A stretch of DNA of 64,000 bases from positions 1 through 64,000 of the forward strand of contig NZ_SOFP01000032.1 of assembly GCF_004402785.1 (NCBI RefSeq), in the 5' to 3' direction. Position 1 is the first letter of the stretch. The number at the start of each line of letters is the position of its first letter. Source of the DNA: Cryobacterium algoritolerans (GTDB taxonomy: Bacteria > Actinomycetota > Actinomycetes > Actinomycetales > Microbacteriaceae). Below, piece by piece: positions 1 through 8,483 of this stretch. Under the pieces are notes generated by a model that saw nothing but the letters and a program-made list of their open reading frames with translations, was not told where the DNA came from and did not search any database. The position numbers and the translations under genes are program-made.

Positions 1-56
1 CGTGGCGGCCGGGGCCGGCGTGGCGGCCGGGGCCGGCGTGGCGGCCGGGGCCGGCG
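1..56. repeat. 18-bp tandem repeat inside the LCP gene (3 copies)
   Basis: Three perfect copies of an 18-bp GC-rich unit (ggcgtggcggccggggcc) abut the window edge and encode the hexapeptide ATPAPA in the LCP protein tail. The array may continue outside the window. Such in-frame units change tail length without breaking the frame. Confidence 0.85.
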
Positions 57-1185
57 TGGCTGGATCCGCCTGGGCGCCGTTGCCGAGCGACTTGTCGTCG
101 AGGGTGAACGGCTGGTCGGTCTTCATCCTGGCGAAGAGTTCCGTGGCGAGCTTCTCCGACGGCACCAGTTTCGCCTTGTTGTCGGGATCGTCCACCGACG
201 GGAATTGCACGAAGACGAGCTTGGCCAGGTCGATGTCCTTCAGCGCGAGTGCCATGCTCACCATGGTGGGGATGTTCGCCAGCGAGGTGGAGAGCTTGAG
301 GTTCGTTCCGGCGGCGTTGGCCAGGCCGGTGATCTTGGACACGTCGGTGAGCGTCGAGTTGCTCTTCATCACCCGCATCAACGACGACATGTAAGCCTGC
401 TGCGAAGAAATCCGGGACAGGTCGCTGCCGTCGCCGACGCCGTGGCGGCTGCGCAGGTAGGACAGTGCCGTCTGGCCGGCGACGACGCTCGTGCCGGCGG
501 GCAGGTTGAGGCCGGAATACGGGTCATCGATGGCGTCGTTGAGGCAGATCGGCACGCCGCCGACGGCATCCGCCATCGCCACGGTGCCCTCGAAGGAGAT
601 CAGCCCTGCGTAGGGGATGTCCAACCCGGTGAGCGCGGCGACGGTCGAGACGACGCAGCCGAGGCCACCGCGACCGTAGGACGCGTTGACAGCCTCGGCA
701 TTCGCTGCGGGGGTGACCTTTCCGGTGGCCGGATCGGTACACTCCGGCTGGGCGACGACGAGGTCGCGCGGGATGCTGACGACGACGGCGCTCTTATGGT
801 CGGCGGAAACGTGCAGGAGGATGTTGACGTCGTTGAGGGTTGCATCCCGCTCGCCGTAGGACTGGCCCTGGGCGGTGGAGTTGTCCACACCGACGACGAG
901 CACGTTGAAACCCCCGGCAAAGGAGGCGGCGGTTGCGGCCTTCGCGGGCTTCTTGCCGTTGGAGATGTCCACCGAGTTCGCGGCGACCTTGGTGGCGAGC
1001 TGGCTCACGGCGATGGCGGCGACGGATGCCCCGCTCACCAGTGCGACAGCCAGGCTGATCGCGACCACCTTGAGCAGGGGCTGCCAGAATTCGCGCCAGC
1101 GTGAATGGCGCTTGTGTCGGACAAGTCCGGTCGCTTTGGCCTGGCGACGGGCGGCTCCGCGCCCGGTCGGCTTCTGCTCCCGCAT
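1..1185 (-). CDS. LytR-CpsA-Psr (LCP) family wall-polymer ligase, C-terminus beyond window
   Basis: LCP enzymes transfer lipid-linked glycopolymers onto peptidoglycan outside the membrane. The 395 visible codons show a basic cytoplasmic N-terminus (MREQKPTGRGAARRQ), one membrane segment at about residues 38-58 (LKVVAISLAVALVSGASVAA), then the LCP domain: NVLVVGVDN, SIPRDLVV with the conserved Arg, and the signature LSYLRSRHGVGDGSDLSRIS followed by QQAYMSSLM. The reading frame runs off the left edge through an Ala-Thr-Pro tail encoded by an 18-bp tandem repeat, so the C-terminus is unknown. The start at 1185 is the only Met before the basic and hydrophobic N-terminus. The gene stands alone, divergent from the VOC gene. 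Family assignment is secure; the glycopolymer substrate is not visible. Confidence 0.9.
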   Translation of the reverse strand, partial: MREQKPTGRGAARRQAKATGLVRHKRHSRWREFWQPLLKVVAISLAVALVSGASVAAIAVSQLATKVAANSVDISNGKKPAKAATAASFAGGFNVLVVGVDNSTAQGQSYGERDATLNDVNILLHVSADHKSAVVVSIPRDLVVAQPECTDPATGKVTPAANAEAVNASYGRGGLGCVVSTVAALTGLDIPYAGLISFEGTVAMADAVGGVPICLNDAIDDPYSGLNLPAGTSVVAGQTALSYLRSRHGVGDGSDLSRISSQQAYMSSLMRVMKSNSTLTDVSKITGLANAAGTNLKLSTSLANIPTMVSMALALKDIDLAKLVFVQFPSVDDPDNKAKLVPSEKLATELFARMKTDQPFTLDDKSLGNGAQADPATPAPAATPAPAATPAPAAT

Positions 1186-1321
1186 CACTGATTCTCCCTG
1201 ATTCCGATTTTTACACTAATTCGCCACCATATAGTCCGCACCCGTGTGCGCCCTGAAGATTCCTGTGGATGCCTCACAGAGTGCGGCCCGTGAGTTGCGA
1301 CAGACGTGCGAAACTGCCGGG

Positions 1322-1708
1322 ATGCGCATAAACGGAGTGCACCACATCGCCATCATCGCCAGCGACTACGAGTTGTCCAAGGCGTTCTACCAGGACGTGC
1401 TCGGCGCCACCCTCGAGGCCGAGTACTTCCGGGTCGAGCGGGATTCATGGATGGGCAAGCTCGCCCTGAACGGGCACTACCTGATCGAACTGTTCTCGTT
1501 CCCGGACACCCCGCCGCGGCGCAGCGGGCCGGAGGCGCTCGGCCTGCGACACCTGGCCTTCGAGGTCGACGACGTGCCTGCGGCGCACGCCGAACTCGCG
1601 CAGAAGGGCGTCAAGTGCGAAGAACTCCGGGTGGACCCGAACAACGGGAAGGCCATGTTCTTCTTCCGGGACCCCGATGGTCTCCCGCTGGAGGTCTATC
1701 AGAGCTGA
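1322..1708 (+). CDS. gloA2: VOC superfamily metalloprotein, GloA2/YaeR-like
   Basis: A 128-residue single vicinal-oxygen-chelate protein that closely resembles E. coli YaeR (GloA2). VHHIAIIASDYELSKAFY, RDSWMGKLALNG, IELFSFPDTPP, GLRHLAFEVDD and FRDPDGLPLEVY follow the YaeR pattern in order. Likely metal ligands are the His in VHHIA, the Glu of LIELFSF, the His in LRHLAF and the Glu in PLEVYQ. The start MRINGVHH (ATG 1322) is chosen because YaeR-like proteins begin a few residues before VHHIA; the frame is open upstream to 1244, but that extension has no family similarity. The substrate of this family is not firmly known, so a glyoxalase I activity should not be assumed. The gene is monocistronic and convergent with the PTS operon. 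Confidence 0.85.
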   Translation: MRINGVHHIAIIASDYELSKAFYQDVLGATLEAEYFRVERDSWMGKLALNGHYLIELFSFPDTPPRRSGPEALGLRHLAFEVDDVPAAHAELAQKGVKCEELRVDPNNGKAMFFFRDPDGLPLEVYQS

Positions 1709-1723
1709 CGGGGCCGGCAGCAG

Positions 1724-1748
1724 GGGAGAGGCAAACACTGCCTCTCCC
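1724..1748. terminator. Bidirectional hairpin between gloA2 and PTS IIC
   Basis: GGGAGAGGCA (1724-1733) and TGCCTCTCCC (1739-1748) form a perfect 10-bp stem with loop AACAC. It lies in the 77-bp gap between two convergent genes, so it can serve both. There is no strong T-run, which is common for actinobacterial terminators. Confidence 0.75.
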
Positions 1749-1785
1749 TGACCAGCCAGCGTGTCCCCCGCGCGGCCCGGTGGAC

Positions 1786-3309
1786 CTATGCCGAACTTGC
1801 CGCTCGCTCGGCCTTGGCCGCGGCTCGCCGTTCGCTTTCGGCGGCCCTCTGCTCTGCCTCGATCTCGTCGATGAATGCCGTGTGCTTTGCTCCGGGTAGC
1901 CAGCCCTTGTTGACGACCCGAACCTGGAAGATGGATGCCCCGACGACGAGAACCACGCCGATGAGAACGGTGAGCACGATACCGACGACGGTGCTCCCGC
2001 TGAGCAGGCTGACGCCGATGAGAGTGCCGAACCAGCCGAAGTCTGCATCGCCGAAAGTGCTGTTGGCGAAGCCGAGCTGGCCGAGGACGAGCAGCAGGAT
2101 GGCCGGCAGGATCGTAATCAGGATGCCGTTGACGAAGCCACCGACCACGGCTCCGATTCGGCCACCGGTCGCGTTGCCGTAGACACCCGCGCCGCCTCCG
2201 GTGAAGAAGTGCGGCACCATTCCGGGAAGGATCAGTGCCAGGCCGAAGACCGGACCGAGCCACAAGGCCAGAAGCCCCAGACTGAGGAGCCCGCCGGCGA
2301 AGGATGCAAGGAAGCCGATCAAGACGGCGTTGGCCGCGAACGGGAAGACGATCGGGATGTCCAGGGCCGGTCTGGCGCCGGGGACGACCTTTTCGGCAAT
2401 GCCCTGGAACGCGGGGACAAGCTCACCGAGGATGGTGCGAACACCGTAAAGGATGATCGCGACGCCGACGCCGAACTGCAGGGCCTGGGCGAACGCAGCC
2501 ATGATGTAGGCGCCACCGTCCGCCGATCCGAAGATCGCGAGGGCTTCCTTGGTAGGCAGGGCGATCAGTCCCCACACGGCGAACACCAGGTAGATCATGA
2601 CCATGGAGAGCGCTGTCGCCACCATGGAGTCACGAAGGAACTTGAGATTCTGCGGGAAGTTGATGTGCTCGGTCGACTTGCTCCGCTGACCGGTGGCCTG
2701 GCCTGCCATCCCAGCGGCGATGTAGCCCAGGGTGCCGAAGTGCCCGATTGCAATGGTGTCATCGCCGGTGATCCGTTTTGTCCACGGCTGGGCAAGCGCC
2801 GGCATCACCACCATGATCACACCCAGTAGACCGCCGCCGATCACAATGACCAACCAGCTGAGGTTGGGACCGAAGCCCACCGACAGGACGACGGCGAGCA
2901 GCATGGACATGAAAACCATGTGGTGTCCGGTGAGGAAAACATACTTGAGCGGCGTGAAGCGCGCCAGGAGCAGCATCACGATGAATCCGACGACCAGGAC
3001 GTACGCGCTCGTCGCGCCGTATTGCGCGGCCGCGAGCGCCGTGATGACCTCATTGGTCGGAATCACACCCTGGGCTCCCGTCACTTTGAGGATGAGACCT
3101 CCGAGCGGGGTCAGGGACGCCACGACGACTCCGGCGCCCGCTCCGAGGATTAGGAACCCAAGCGCGGCTTTGAGCGCTCCACCGATGACGGCGCCGGCCG
3201 GACGGCGCAGGGCGAGGAGCCCGACCGCCGTGATTATCCCCACCAGGTAGGCCGGTACGTTGAGCACCTGCTTGCCGAGGAAGTCAAGTATGACGAGGAA
3301 CCATTCCAT
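1786..3309 (-). CDS. ulaA: PTS system IIC subunit, ascorbate (SgaT/UlaA) family
   Basis: Membrane channel of an L-ascorbate-family phosphotransferase system, 507 residues, the usual family length, with about ten hydrophobic segments. Family features include the start MEWFLVILDFLGKQVLNVPA, GANGVIPTNE-like GAQGVIPTNEVI near residue 80, the segment LKYVFLTGHHMVFMS near residue 125, and the C-terminal half FPFAANAVLIGF and GMVPHFFTGGGAGVYGN. It follows IIA and IIB on the same strand with a 72-bp gap; AAGGGG upstream supports the ATG at 3309. Residues about 460-507 form an Ala/Glu/Arg-rich cytoplasmic tail. Ascorbate is the family archetype, but with a transketolase and a ROK regulator alongside, a pentitol or other sugar acid is equally possible. 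Confidence 0.88.
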   Translation of the reverse strand: MEWFLVILDFLGKQVLNVPAYLVGIITAVGLLALRRPAGAVIGGALKAALGFLILGAGAGVVVASLTPLGGLILKVTGAQGVIPTNEVITALAAAQYGATSAYVLVVGFIVMLLLARFTPLKYVFLTGHHMVFMSMLLAVVLSVGFGPNLSWLVIVIGGGLLGVIMVVMPALAQPWTKRITGDDTIAIGHFGTLGYIAAGMAGQATGQRSKSTEHINFPQNLKFLRDSMVATALSMVMIYLVFAVWGLIALPTKEALAIFGSADGGAYIMAAFAQALQFGVGVAIILYGVRTILGELVPAFQGIAEKVVPGARPALDIPIVFPFAANAVLIGFLASFAGGLLSLGLLALWLGPVFGLALILPGMVPHFFTGGGAGVYGNATGGRIGAVVGGFVNGILITILPAILLLVLGQLGFANSTFGDADFGWFGTLIGVSLLSGSTVVGIVLTVLIGVVLVVGASIFQVRVVNKGWLPGAKHTAFIDEIEAEQRAAESERRAAAKAERAASSA

Positions 3310-3328
3310 GTTGATACACCCCTTTTGC

Positions 3329-3359
3329 CTGTCGATTTTTCTTTGTCTGTCGATTTTTC
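3329..3359. repeat. Two direct copies of CTGTCGATTTTTC in the IIB-IIC gap
   Basis: The 13-mer occurs at 3329-3341 and 3347-3359, an 18-bp period, in the only sizeable gap inside the PTS operon. On the transcribed strand it reads GAAAAATCGACAG twice. It could be replication slippage or affect mRNA processing between IIB and IIC; nothing more can be read from it. Confidence 0.7.
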
Positions 3360-3381
3360 GTGATCAGTGGTGTCGCTGTTC

Positions 3382-3654
3382 TCAATCGATCGCGGCGGTG
3401 AGCTTGTCCTCGATTTCGACGAGGTCGAAGAAATTGTCGATCACGATGACGGTGGCCGAGACGTCGCCGATCTGAGCCGCCAGGTCCTCCGACGTGAGAA
3501 CGATCTCCGCGTCGCGGGCCATGCCGCGGGCCACACCGATATCGGCCGCTTCGACATCCGCGTCGATGCCGAGTTTGCGCAGCACCTTCTCGGTATTCAT
3601 CTTGAGCAGGACGGAAGTCCCAATTCCCATTCCACAGACGGCGATGATCTTCAT
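3382..3654 (-). CDS. ulaB: PTS system IIB subunit, ascorbate/lactose-type
   Basis: Cytoplasmic phosphocarrier of 90 residues that passes phosphate from IIA to the incoming sugar bound at IIC. The P-loop-like start MKIIAVCGMGIGTSVLL contains the phospho-accepting Cys at residue 7, the hallmark of the PTS_IIB lactose/cellobiose/ascorbate fold. The rest (EVLT-type EIVLTSEDLA, VIVIDNFFDLVEI) is typical of UlaB. Its ATG overlaps the IIA stop by 4 bp (ATGA), so translation is coupled to IIA. Confidence 0.9.
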   Translation of the reverse strand: MKIIAVCGMGIGTSVLLKMNTEKVLRKLGIDADVEAADIGVARGMARDAEIVLTSEDLAAQIGDVSATVIVIDNFFDLVEIEDKLTAAID

Positions 3655-4163
3655 GAGTGCGCTTTCCTTTCGAGGGGTGGATCCTGACTGGACTTCTTAT
3701 CGATGGCGGCCAGGATTTCGCGCACGCGGGCCGGCGAGTCTGCCTCGGTGAGCTGGCTGAGGGCGTCAGCGTCGGCGAGTACCAGTGCGAGGGCGGACAT
3801 GATGCCCAGATGGCTGGCATGATCGGGGGCAGCGAGTCCGATCACGAGCGAGACCGGGTCATTCTTCTTATTGCCGAACATGACCGGGGTAGCAAGGCTG
3901 ACCCAGCTGAGACCGGCGCGGAGCACTGCCGAGGATGGTCGAGAATGTGCAATCGCCAGTCCTGGCGCGATGACGATGTATGGACCGAGGTCTTCGACAG
4001 CGGCCACCATCTCGGCCGTGTAGTTGTCGGTCGTAACTCCACTGGCGACAAGGGCCTGTCCGGCGAGGGTTATCGCTGCCCGCCAGTCGGCCGCTGTCGC
4101 ATGGGTCAGGATGGCGACCTCGGGGAGTTCTTCCGCAAGTTTGACTGATGTGCTGACCGTCAT
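3651..4163 (-). CDS. ulaC: PTS system IIA subunit, mannitol/ascorbate (EIIA-2) type
   Basis: A 170-residue EIIA-2 domain that takes phosphate from HPr. The phospho-His is the one in LAIAHSRPSSAV, matching the family pattern with His before Ala/Ser-Arg; FGNKKNDPVSLVIGLAAPDH is the usual strand after it. The start MTVSTSVKLAEE at 4163 has an AGGAGG Shine-Dalgarno about 10 bp upstream; the longer open frame to 4310 crosses the promoter and operator region and is rejected. First gene of the PTS operon IIA-IIB-IIC, 149 bp downstream of the ROK gene on the same strand. Confidence 0.88.
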   Translation of the reverse strand: MTVSTSVKLAEELPEVAILTHATAADWRAAITLAGQALVASGVTTDNYTAEMVAAVEDLGPYIVIAPGLAIAHSRPSSAVLRAGLSWVSLATPVMFGNKKNDPVSLVIGLAAPDHASHLGIMSALALVLADADALSQLTEADSPARVREILAAIDKKSSQDPPLERKAHS

Positions 4164-4279
4164 GCCCGGAGCGCCTCCTGGTTGCAGCCCCGGCTCCCCG
4201 AGACCCTTACGTTGGCTCCGACGGCGTCGATGCCTTGCGTAGATCATATCCGAAGAAAACGTCTTTTGTCCATAAGTAG

Positions 4280-4292
4280 ACGAAAGTTTCGT
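4280..4292. promoter_or_regulatory. Palindrome ACGAAAGTTTCGT upstream of the PTS operon
   Basis: A perfect 6-bp inverted repeat around one central base lies in the 149-bp gap between the ROK gene and the PTS operon, about 117 bp before the IIA start. CGTCT...AGACG arms overlap it at about 4260-4282. Size and place suit an operator, with the adjacent ROK protein or CRP as the obvious binder; this is inference. Confidence 0.5.
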
Positions 4293-4312
4293 TGAGGAGC
4301 TCGCGCCCACCC

Positions 4313-5506
4313 TTAGCCGGAAACAGGACGCGCTGCTCGGGTCAGCAGACTGATCCGTTCGGTGGCGAACAGTGCATCCTGGGCCACAAGCGATGCCCCG
4401 AGCACTCCGGCCTTCTCACCGAGTCGCGACGAAGAGACAATGAGGCCCTTGCCGGAGAAGGCGCTGCACCGAGCCAGAAGCGTGTCCCTGATCGCCGAGA
4501 AGAACGGCTCGCCTGCCCCGCCGAGCGTTCCGCCGATGACGATGACCTCCGGGTTGAGTAGCCCGGCGACGTCCGTCAGGGAGTCGCCAATCTCGATTCC
4601 CGCCTCGGTGAGGAGCCTGACGGCGTCCGGGCTTCCCATTCGTGACAACTCGACGATGTCCGCGCTGGTGCGGATCCGGTAGCCCAGGGCGTTGAGCTCG
4701 CGACGAATCGCATACCCGCTGGCCACGGCTTCGAGGCAACCGGTGCGGCCACAACTGCATGCCTGTGAGCCGTGCCGGTACCTATGCGAGAAGTCCCCTG
4801 CGCCTCCCCGGGCACCCCGATAGACGCGATCATCGAGGACAAGTCCGCAACCGATGCCCAGACCCATCTTGAGCACGACCAGGTCACGGTATTCGGGCCA
4901 CCCCAAACGTGATTCGGCCACCGCCATGGTGTTCACGTCTCGATCGACGGCAAAGACGGCATCGTATTCGCTCGGAAAATAGTCCCTGACGAGCACGTCC
5001 GCCCACTGCTCGTCGAGCTGCGGCGAGGCCAGGCGCCCCGTGGCGGCATCCACTGGCCCTGGGACTCCGACGCCGATTCCTCGAACGTCGGCGCGGGACT
5101 TACCGAGTCCAGGGAGCAGATAGTCGAAGACTTGGCCAGCCCAGGTGAAGACGGTGTCCGGCCCCTCCCACAACCCGATATCGGCCTCATCCTCGACGAG
5201 CACCTCCGAGATCAGGTTCGTGACGGCCACCCGGGTGTGCGACCCGCCGATGTCGACACTCAACAGAATTCCCGCGTCCTTATTCACGGCGAAGTTCTCG
5301 GACGGTCGACCCCCGCCCGAGTCTCGCTGCCCGGCCACGACGATGATCTGCGACGACAGCAACTCGTCCAGACGTCGGGCGAGCGTAATCCGGGACCACC
5401 CCAGTCGCTCAATCAGCTCCGACCGCGTGGTTGCGTCTCCCGACCTGATGAGGTCAAGCGCCACACCGGACCCCGTGGACAGTATGTGCGCCACAATTGC
5501 TCCCAT
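4313..5506 (-). CDS. ROK family transcriptional regulator
   Basis: About 397 residues with an N-terminal winged helix-turn-helix (SGVALDLIRSGDATTRSELI, then SRITLARRLDEL) and a sugar-kinase-like ROK domain: LLSVDIGGSHTRVAV (phosphate-binding start), IGVGVPGPVD, MGLGIGCGLVLD, the zinc motif SCGRTGCLEAVASG and the C-terminal EVIVIGGTLGG. It probably senses the sugar handled by the flanking PTS and transketolase. Start choice is open: ATG 5506 leaves the palindrome 5512-5521 free as an operator, while ATG 5530 would put it inside the coding sequence. Neither has a clear ribosome-binding site, so leaderless translation is possible. It lies upstream of the PTS genes on the same strand and is divergent from tkt. 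Confidence 0.87.
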   Translation of the reverse strand: MGAIVAHILSTGSGVALDLIRSGDATTRSELIERLGWSRITLARRLDELLSSQIIVVAGQRDSGGGRPSENFAVNKDAGILLSVDIGGSHTRVAVTNLISEVLVEDEADIGLWEGPDTVFTWAGQVFDYLLPGLGKSRADVRGIGVGVPGPVDAATGRLASPQLDEQWADVLVRDYFPSEYDAVFAVDRDVNTMAVAESRLGWPEYRDLVVLKMGLGIGCGLVLDDRVYRGARGGAGDFSHRYRHGSQACSCGRTGCLEAVASGYAIRRELNALGYRIRTSADIVELSRMGSPDAVRLLTEAGIEIGDSLTDVAGLLNPEVIVIGGTLGGAGEPFFSAIRDTLLARCSAFSGKGLIVSSSRLGEKAGVLGASLVAQDALFATERISLLTRAARPVSG

Positions 5507-5511
5507 CGATT

Positions 5512-5521
5512 GACTTAAGTC
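5512..5521. promoter_or_regulatory. Palindrome GACTTAAGTC between ROK gene and transketolase
   Basis: A perfect 10-bp palindrome sits in the 30-40 bp divergent gap between the ROK and transketolase starts. Such a short shared control region with one palindrome suggests an operator that autoregulates the ROK gene and controls tkt. It differs from the ACGAAA palindrome before the PTS operon. Confidence 0.5.
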
Positions 5522-5536
5522 TATAAACATACCAAT

Positions 5537-7612
5537 GTGAGCACCATGACTTCCGTCAGCGCACTCCCCCACCACACCGACGTCGTTTCCGAAACAATGG
5601 CGGTGGCCGCGGCCATCGCCATCCCAGCACACATCGTGCAGTCAAAAGGACATGGCCACGCCGGAACAGCCATGGCGCTTGCGCCACTCTCGCACGTGCT
5701 GTTCTCCCGGGTGATGCGCCACAGCCCCGCGAATCCACTGTGGCCGGCGCGCGACCGATTCGTGCTCAGCGCCGGTCACGCGAGCCTGCTCCTGTACACG
5801 CAGCTGTTCCTCACCGGCTACGGCCTGACCCTCGACGACATCGCGGCCAACCGCAAGCTTGGTTCCCTCACACCGGGCCATCCGGAGTTCGGGCACACGA
5901 CGGGCGTCGAGATGACAACGGGGCCGCTGGGCCAGGGTGTCGCTTCGGCCGTCGGCATGGCGATAGCCTCCCGGCACGAGTCCGCAACCTTTGGCGGAGG
6001 GTCACCGTTGTTCGAGCGTACGGTGTGGGTCGTCGCGGGCGACGGCTGCCTGCAAGAGGGCGTCTCCAGCGAGGCCTCAAGCCTCGCCGGCACTCTCGGC
6101 CTGGACAACCTCGTACTCATCTGGGACGACAACGGCATCACAATCGACGGACCAACCTCGGCCGACTTCACCGAAGACGTCAGGGCACGCTATCGCGCCT
6201 ATGGCTGGCGGGTGCTCTCGATTGCCGACCCCACCGATCTCGGTGAGATCGAGCGGGTCCTGCGCGACGCCGGAAACCGCACCGCCGCCGCCGGTCGTCC
6301 CACCCTCGTTGCCCTGTCGAGTGTCATTGGAGCGCCCTCCGTCGTGTTCGGCGGAAAGGCGGCGGCGCATTCCGGTGGGTTCGGCGCCGAGGAGCTCGCC
6401 GCCGTCAAGCGCACCCTCGGCTTCCCGCCCGATGCGACACTCGAGCAGCTCGTCACTCCGGAGGCGCTCACCTTCTGCCGGCGAGCGATCGCCCGTGGCC
6501 GCACCCTGGAGGCGGAGTGGGCCGACGCGTTCTCGCTGTGGGCGGCCGCCGAGCCGGAATCGGCGCAACGATGGCTCACCGCACAGTCGGAGATCGACAC
6601 CGCCCCGGCGTTGGATGCCCTGAAAGAGCTCGCACGTGGACTGCCCGGACCGGGCACTTCAATCGCGACACGAAAGACAAATGGACACGTCATTGCGCTC
6701 CTGTCCCCGGTTTTGCCGATCTGGGGCGGTTCAGCCGACCTGGCAGGTTCGACGAACGTTGCCGTGCCGGGCGAAGCATTCGCGGCGGGAAACCCGGCGG
6801 GCGAGTTCATCCGCTTCGGGATTCGCGAGCACGCCATGGCCGCCATCCTGAACGGCATCGCGCTTCAGGGAATCTGGCGCCCATTCGGCTCGACCTACCT
6901 GGTCTTCAGCGATTACATGCGCCCGGCCATTCGTCTCGGCGCGCTGATGAACCTGCCCGTGCTCTATGTCCTCACCCATGACTCGGTCGCGGTCGGCGAA
7001 GACGGACCGACGCACCAGCCGGTCGGACAGATCGCCTCCCTGCGCACTGTGCCGGGACTCGCGGTCGTGCGCCCCGCCGACGCCGCCGAAACGATCGCCG
7101 CGTGGAGACGATTGGTCGCCCGACCGGAGGGACCCGTCGCTTTGATCTTGTCGCGACAGGATGTGCCTGTGCTCGCGCCGAGATCCGGGCTCGACCGCGG
7201 CGTCTGGAATGGCGGCTACGTCGCGTGGCAGAACGGCGGCGGACTCGACGTTGCCCTGATTTCGACAGGGAGCGAAGTGACCCTCGCCATCGAGGCCGCC
7301 GAGCAATTGGCAGCCGAGGGAATCTGCGCACGGGTCGTGTCAATGCCGTGCGTCGAATGGTTCGCCAACTCGGGCCAGGCCTACATCGACACCGTGCTTC
7401 CCCCTGCAGTGACCGCCCGGGTCGCCATCGAGGCGGGGCGGGGCGACGGCTGGTGGCGTTGGGTCGGAACCGGAGGCGAGGTCATCGGCATTGAAGAGTT
7501 CGGGCAGTCCGGCAGTGGCGCCGAGGTGATGAGTCTGCGCGGGATCACCACGAGTAACATCGTCGCGGCGGCCCGGCGGAGCGCCGAAGTGGCGGCCACC
7601 CGCCGGAGGTAG
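5537..7612 (+). CDS. Transketolase, full length
   Basis: Thiamine-diphosphate enzyme of the pentose phosphate pathway that transfers two-carbon ketol units between ketoses and aldoses. At 691 residues it is a full-length transketolase: substrate and TPP elements KGHGHAGTAM, GPLGQGVASAVGMA, the TPP motif WVVAGDGCLQEG with the Asn of WDDNGITID about 30 residues on, the pyrimidine domain with RFGIREHAMAAILNGIAL, HDSVAVGEDGPTHQP, and a C-terminal domain with VAIEAGRGDGWW. Start is GTG 5537 or ATG 5546; neither has a clear Shine-Dalgarno. Placed divergently from ROK and PTS genes, it is probably a pathway-specific isozyme and not the housekeeping copy. A C-terminal relic of another transketolase lies near 48.6 kb. 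Confidence 0.88.
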   Translation: MSTMTSVSALPHHTDVVSETMAVAAAIAIPAHIVQSKGHGHAGTAMALAPLSHVLFSRVMRHSPANPLWPARDRFVLSAGHASLLLYTQLFLTGYGLTLDDIAANRKLGSLTPGHPEFGHTTGVEMTTGPLGQGVASAVGMAIASRHESATFGGGSPLFERTVWVVAGDGCLQEGVSSEASSLAGTLGLDNLVLIWDDNGITIDGPTSADFTEDVRARYRAYGWRVLSIADPTDLGEIERVLRDAGNRTAAAGRPTLVALSSVIGAPSVVFGGKAAAHSGGFGAEELAAVKRTLGFPPDATLEQLVTPEALTFCRRAIARGRTLEAEWADAFSLWAAAEPESAQRWLTAQSEIDTAPALDALKELARGLPGPGTSIATRKTNGHVIALLSPVLPIWGGSADLAGSTNVAVPGEAFAAGNPAGEFIRFGIREHAMAAILNGIALQGIWRPFGSTYLVFSDYMRPAIRLGALMNLPVLYVLTHDSVAVGEDGPTHQPVGQIASLRTVPGLAVVRPADAAETIAAWRRLVARPEGPVALILSRQDVPVLAPRSGLDRGVWNGGYVAWQNGGGLDVALISTGSEVTLAIEAAEQLAAEGICARVVSMPCVEWFANSGQAYIDTVLPPAVTARVAIEAGRGDGWWRWVGTGGEVIGIEEFGQSGSGAEVMSLRGITTSNIVAAARRSAEVAATRRR

Positions 7613-7624
7613 CGCCGGACGAGG

Positions 7625-8332
7625 CTAGGCCGGCAGCAGTTCGACCCTGACCCCGTCCTCCTGCACCAGGATGCGAAGCCGGTCCAGGCTCGGCACGACG
7701 ATGTCGGCGATCAGGTCGGCCGCGGCGTGGGTTCCCTCGACGCCGATGGTGCTGCAGCCCGCTGCATGGGCGGCCTCCAGGCCGGCCGGGGCGTCCTCGA
7801 CGACGAGGCAGCGGGCCGGATCGACACCGAGGCGCTGAGCGGCCGCCAGGAACGGTTCGGGGAACGGCTTGCCCCGGCTCGTGTCCTCGATGGTCACGAC
7901 CGTTGCGACCGTGGGAACGCCGGACGCGGTCAGGCGAACGCGGCAGAGCGCGCGGGTGGCCGAGGTGACGATCGCCCGCCGGTGCTCCGGGATGCTCGTG
8001 AGTAGTTCTCCTGCGCCGGGAAGGATCGTGATGTCGGCGGTGTCGGCCAGCTCGAACTCGGTCAATCGGTTGACGGCCTGGTTGACCTGGTCGGCCGGGA
8101 CCAGCGTGGCAAGCATCTGGCGGGCCGGCACCCCGTGGCGGGCGCCGCGGAACGATTCGCCGAGGCCGGCTTCGTCGGCCCAGCGTCGCCAGGACCGGTT
8201 CACGGCACTGGTCGAGTCGACGAGGGTGCCGTCCATATCGAACAGCACGGCCTCGAAAACCCGGCCGAGGAGGGTGTTCGAGGTGCCGGGAGACTGTCGG
8301 GGTCCGGTCAGGTCGGTCGGGGCGTTCGTCAT
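7625..8332 (-). CDS. HAD superfamily sugar-phosphatase-like hydrolase
   Basis: A 235-residue haloacid dehalogenase-type phosphatase with the nucleophile motif VLFDMDGTLVDS near residue 27, motif II in RAIVTSATRALCR, the Lys of RGKPFPEPF and motif III CLVVEDAPAGLEAA. The short alpha-helical cap after DSTSAV and the PEPFLAAAQRLGV segment resemble the 2-deoxyglucose-6-phosphate/glycerol-phosphate phosphatase group. ATG 8332 follows GGAAAGGA; upstream codons are unlikely to be translated. The gene converges on tkt with 12 bp between stops, so a role in dephosphorylating a pentose or hexose phosphate from the same cluster is plausible but unproven. Confidence 0.82.
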   Translation of the reverse strand: MTNAPTDLTGPRQSPGTSNTLLGRVFEAVLFDMDGTLVDSTSAVNRSWRRWADEAGLGESFRGARHGVPARQMLATLVPADQVNQAVNRLTEFELADTADITILPGAGELLTSIPEHRRAIVTSATRALCRVRLTASGVPTVATVVTIEDTSRGKPFPEPFLAAAQRLGVDPARCLVVEDAPAGLEAAHAAGCSTIGVEGTHAAADLIADIVVPSLDRLRILVQEDGVRVELLPA

Positions 8333-8483
8333 GGGTGTCCTTTCCCGGGACCGCGATTGTCGGCTCCGGTCACCCTGCAAGTCTCCCTCACCACCGCGCG
8401 GATCGTTTCCCTGGCCTCACCTGCCGGCTCCCCCGCGGGTGCACCGGGGCCCGTGACACGGCCGCCCGAACTACGCTGGACCA

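Noticed and set aside
205-1104. 299-codon plus-strand frame
   Set aside because: Antisense to the LCP gene, which has clear family motifs.
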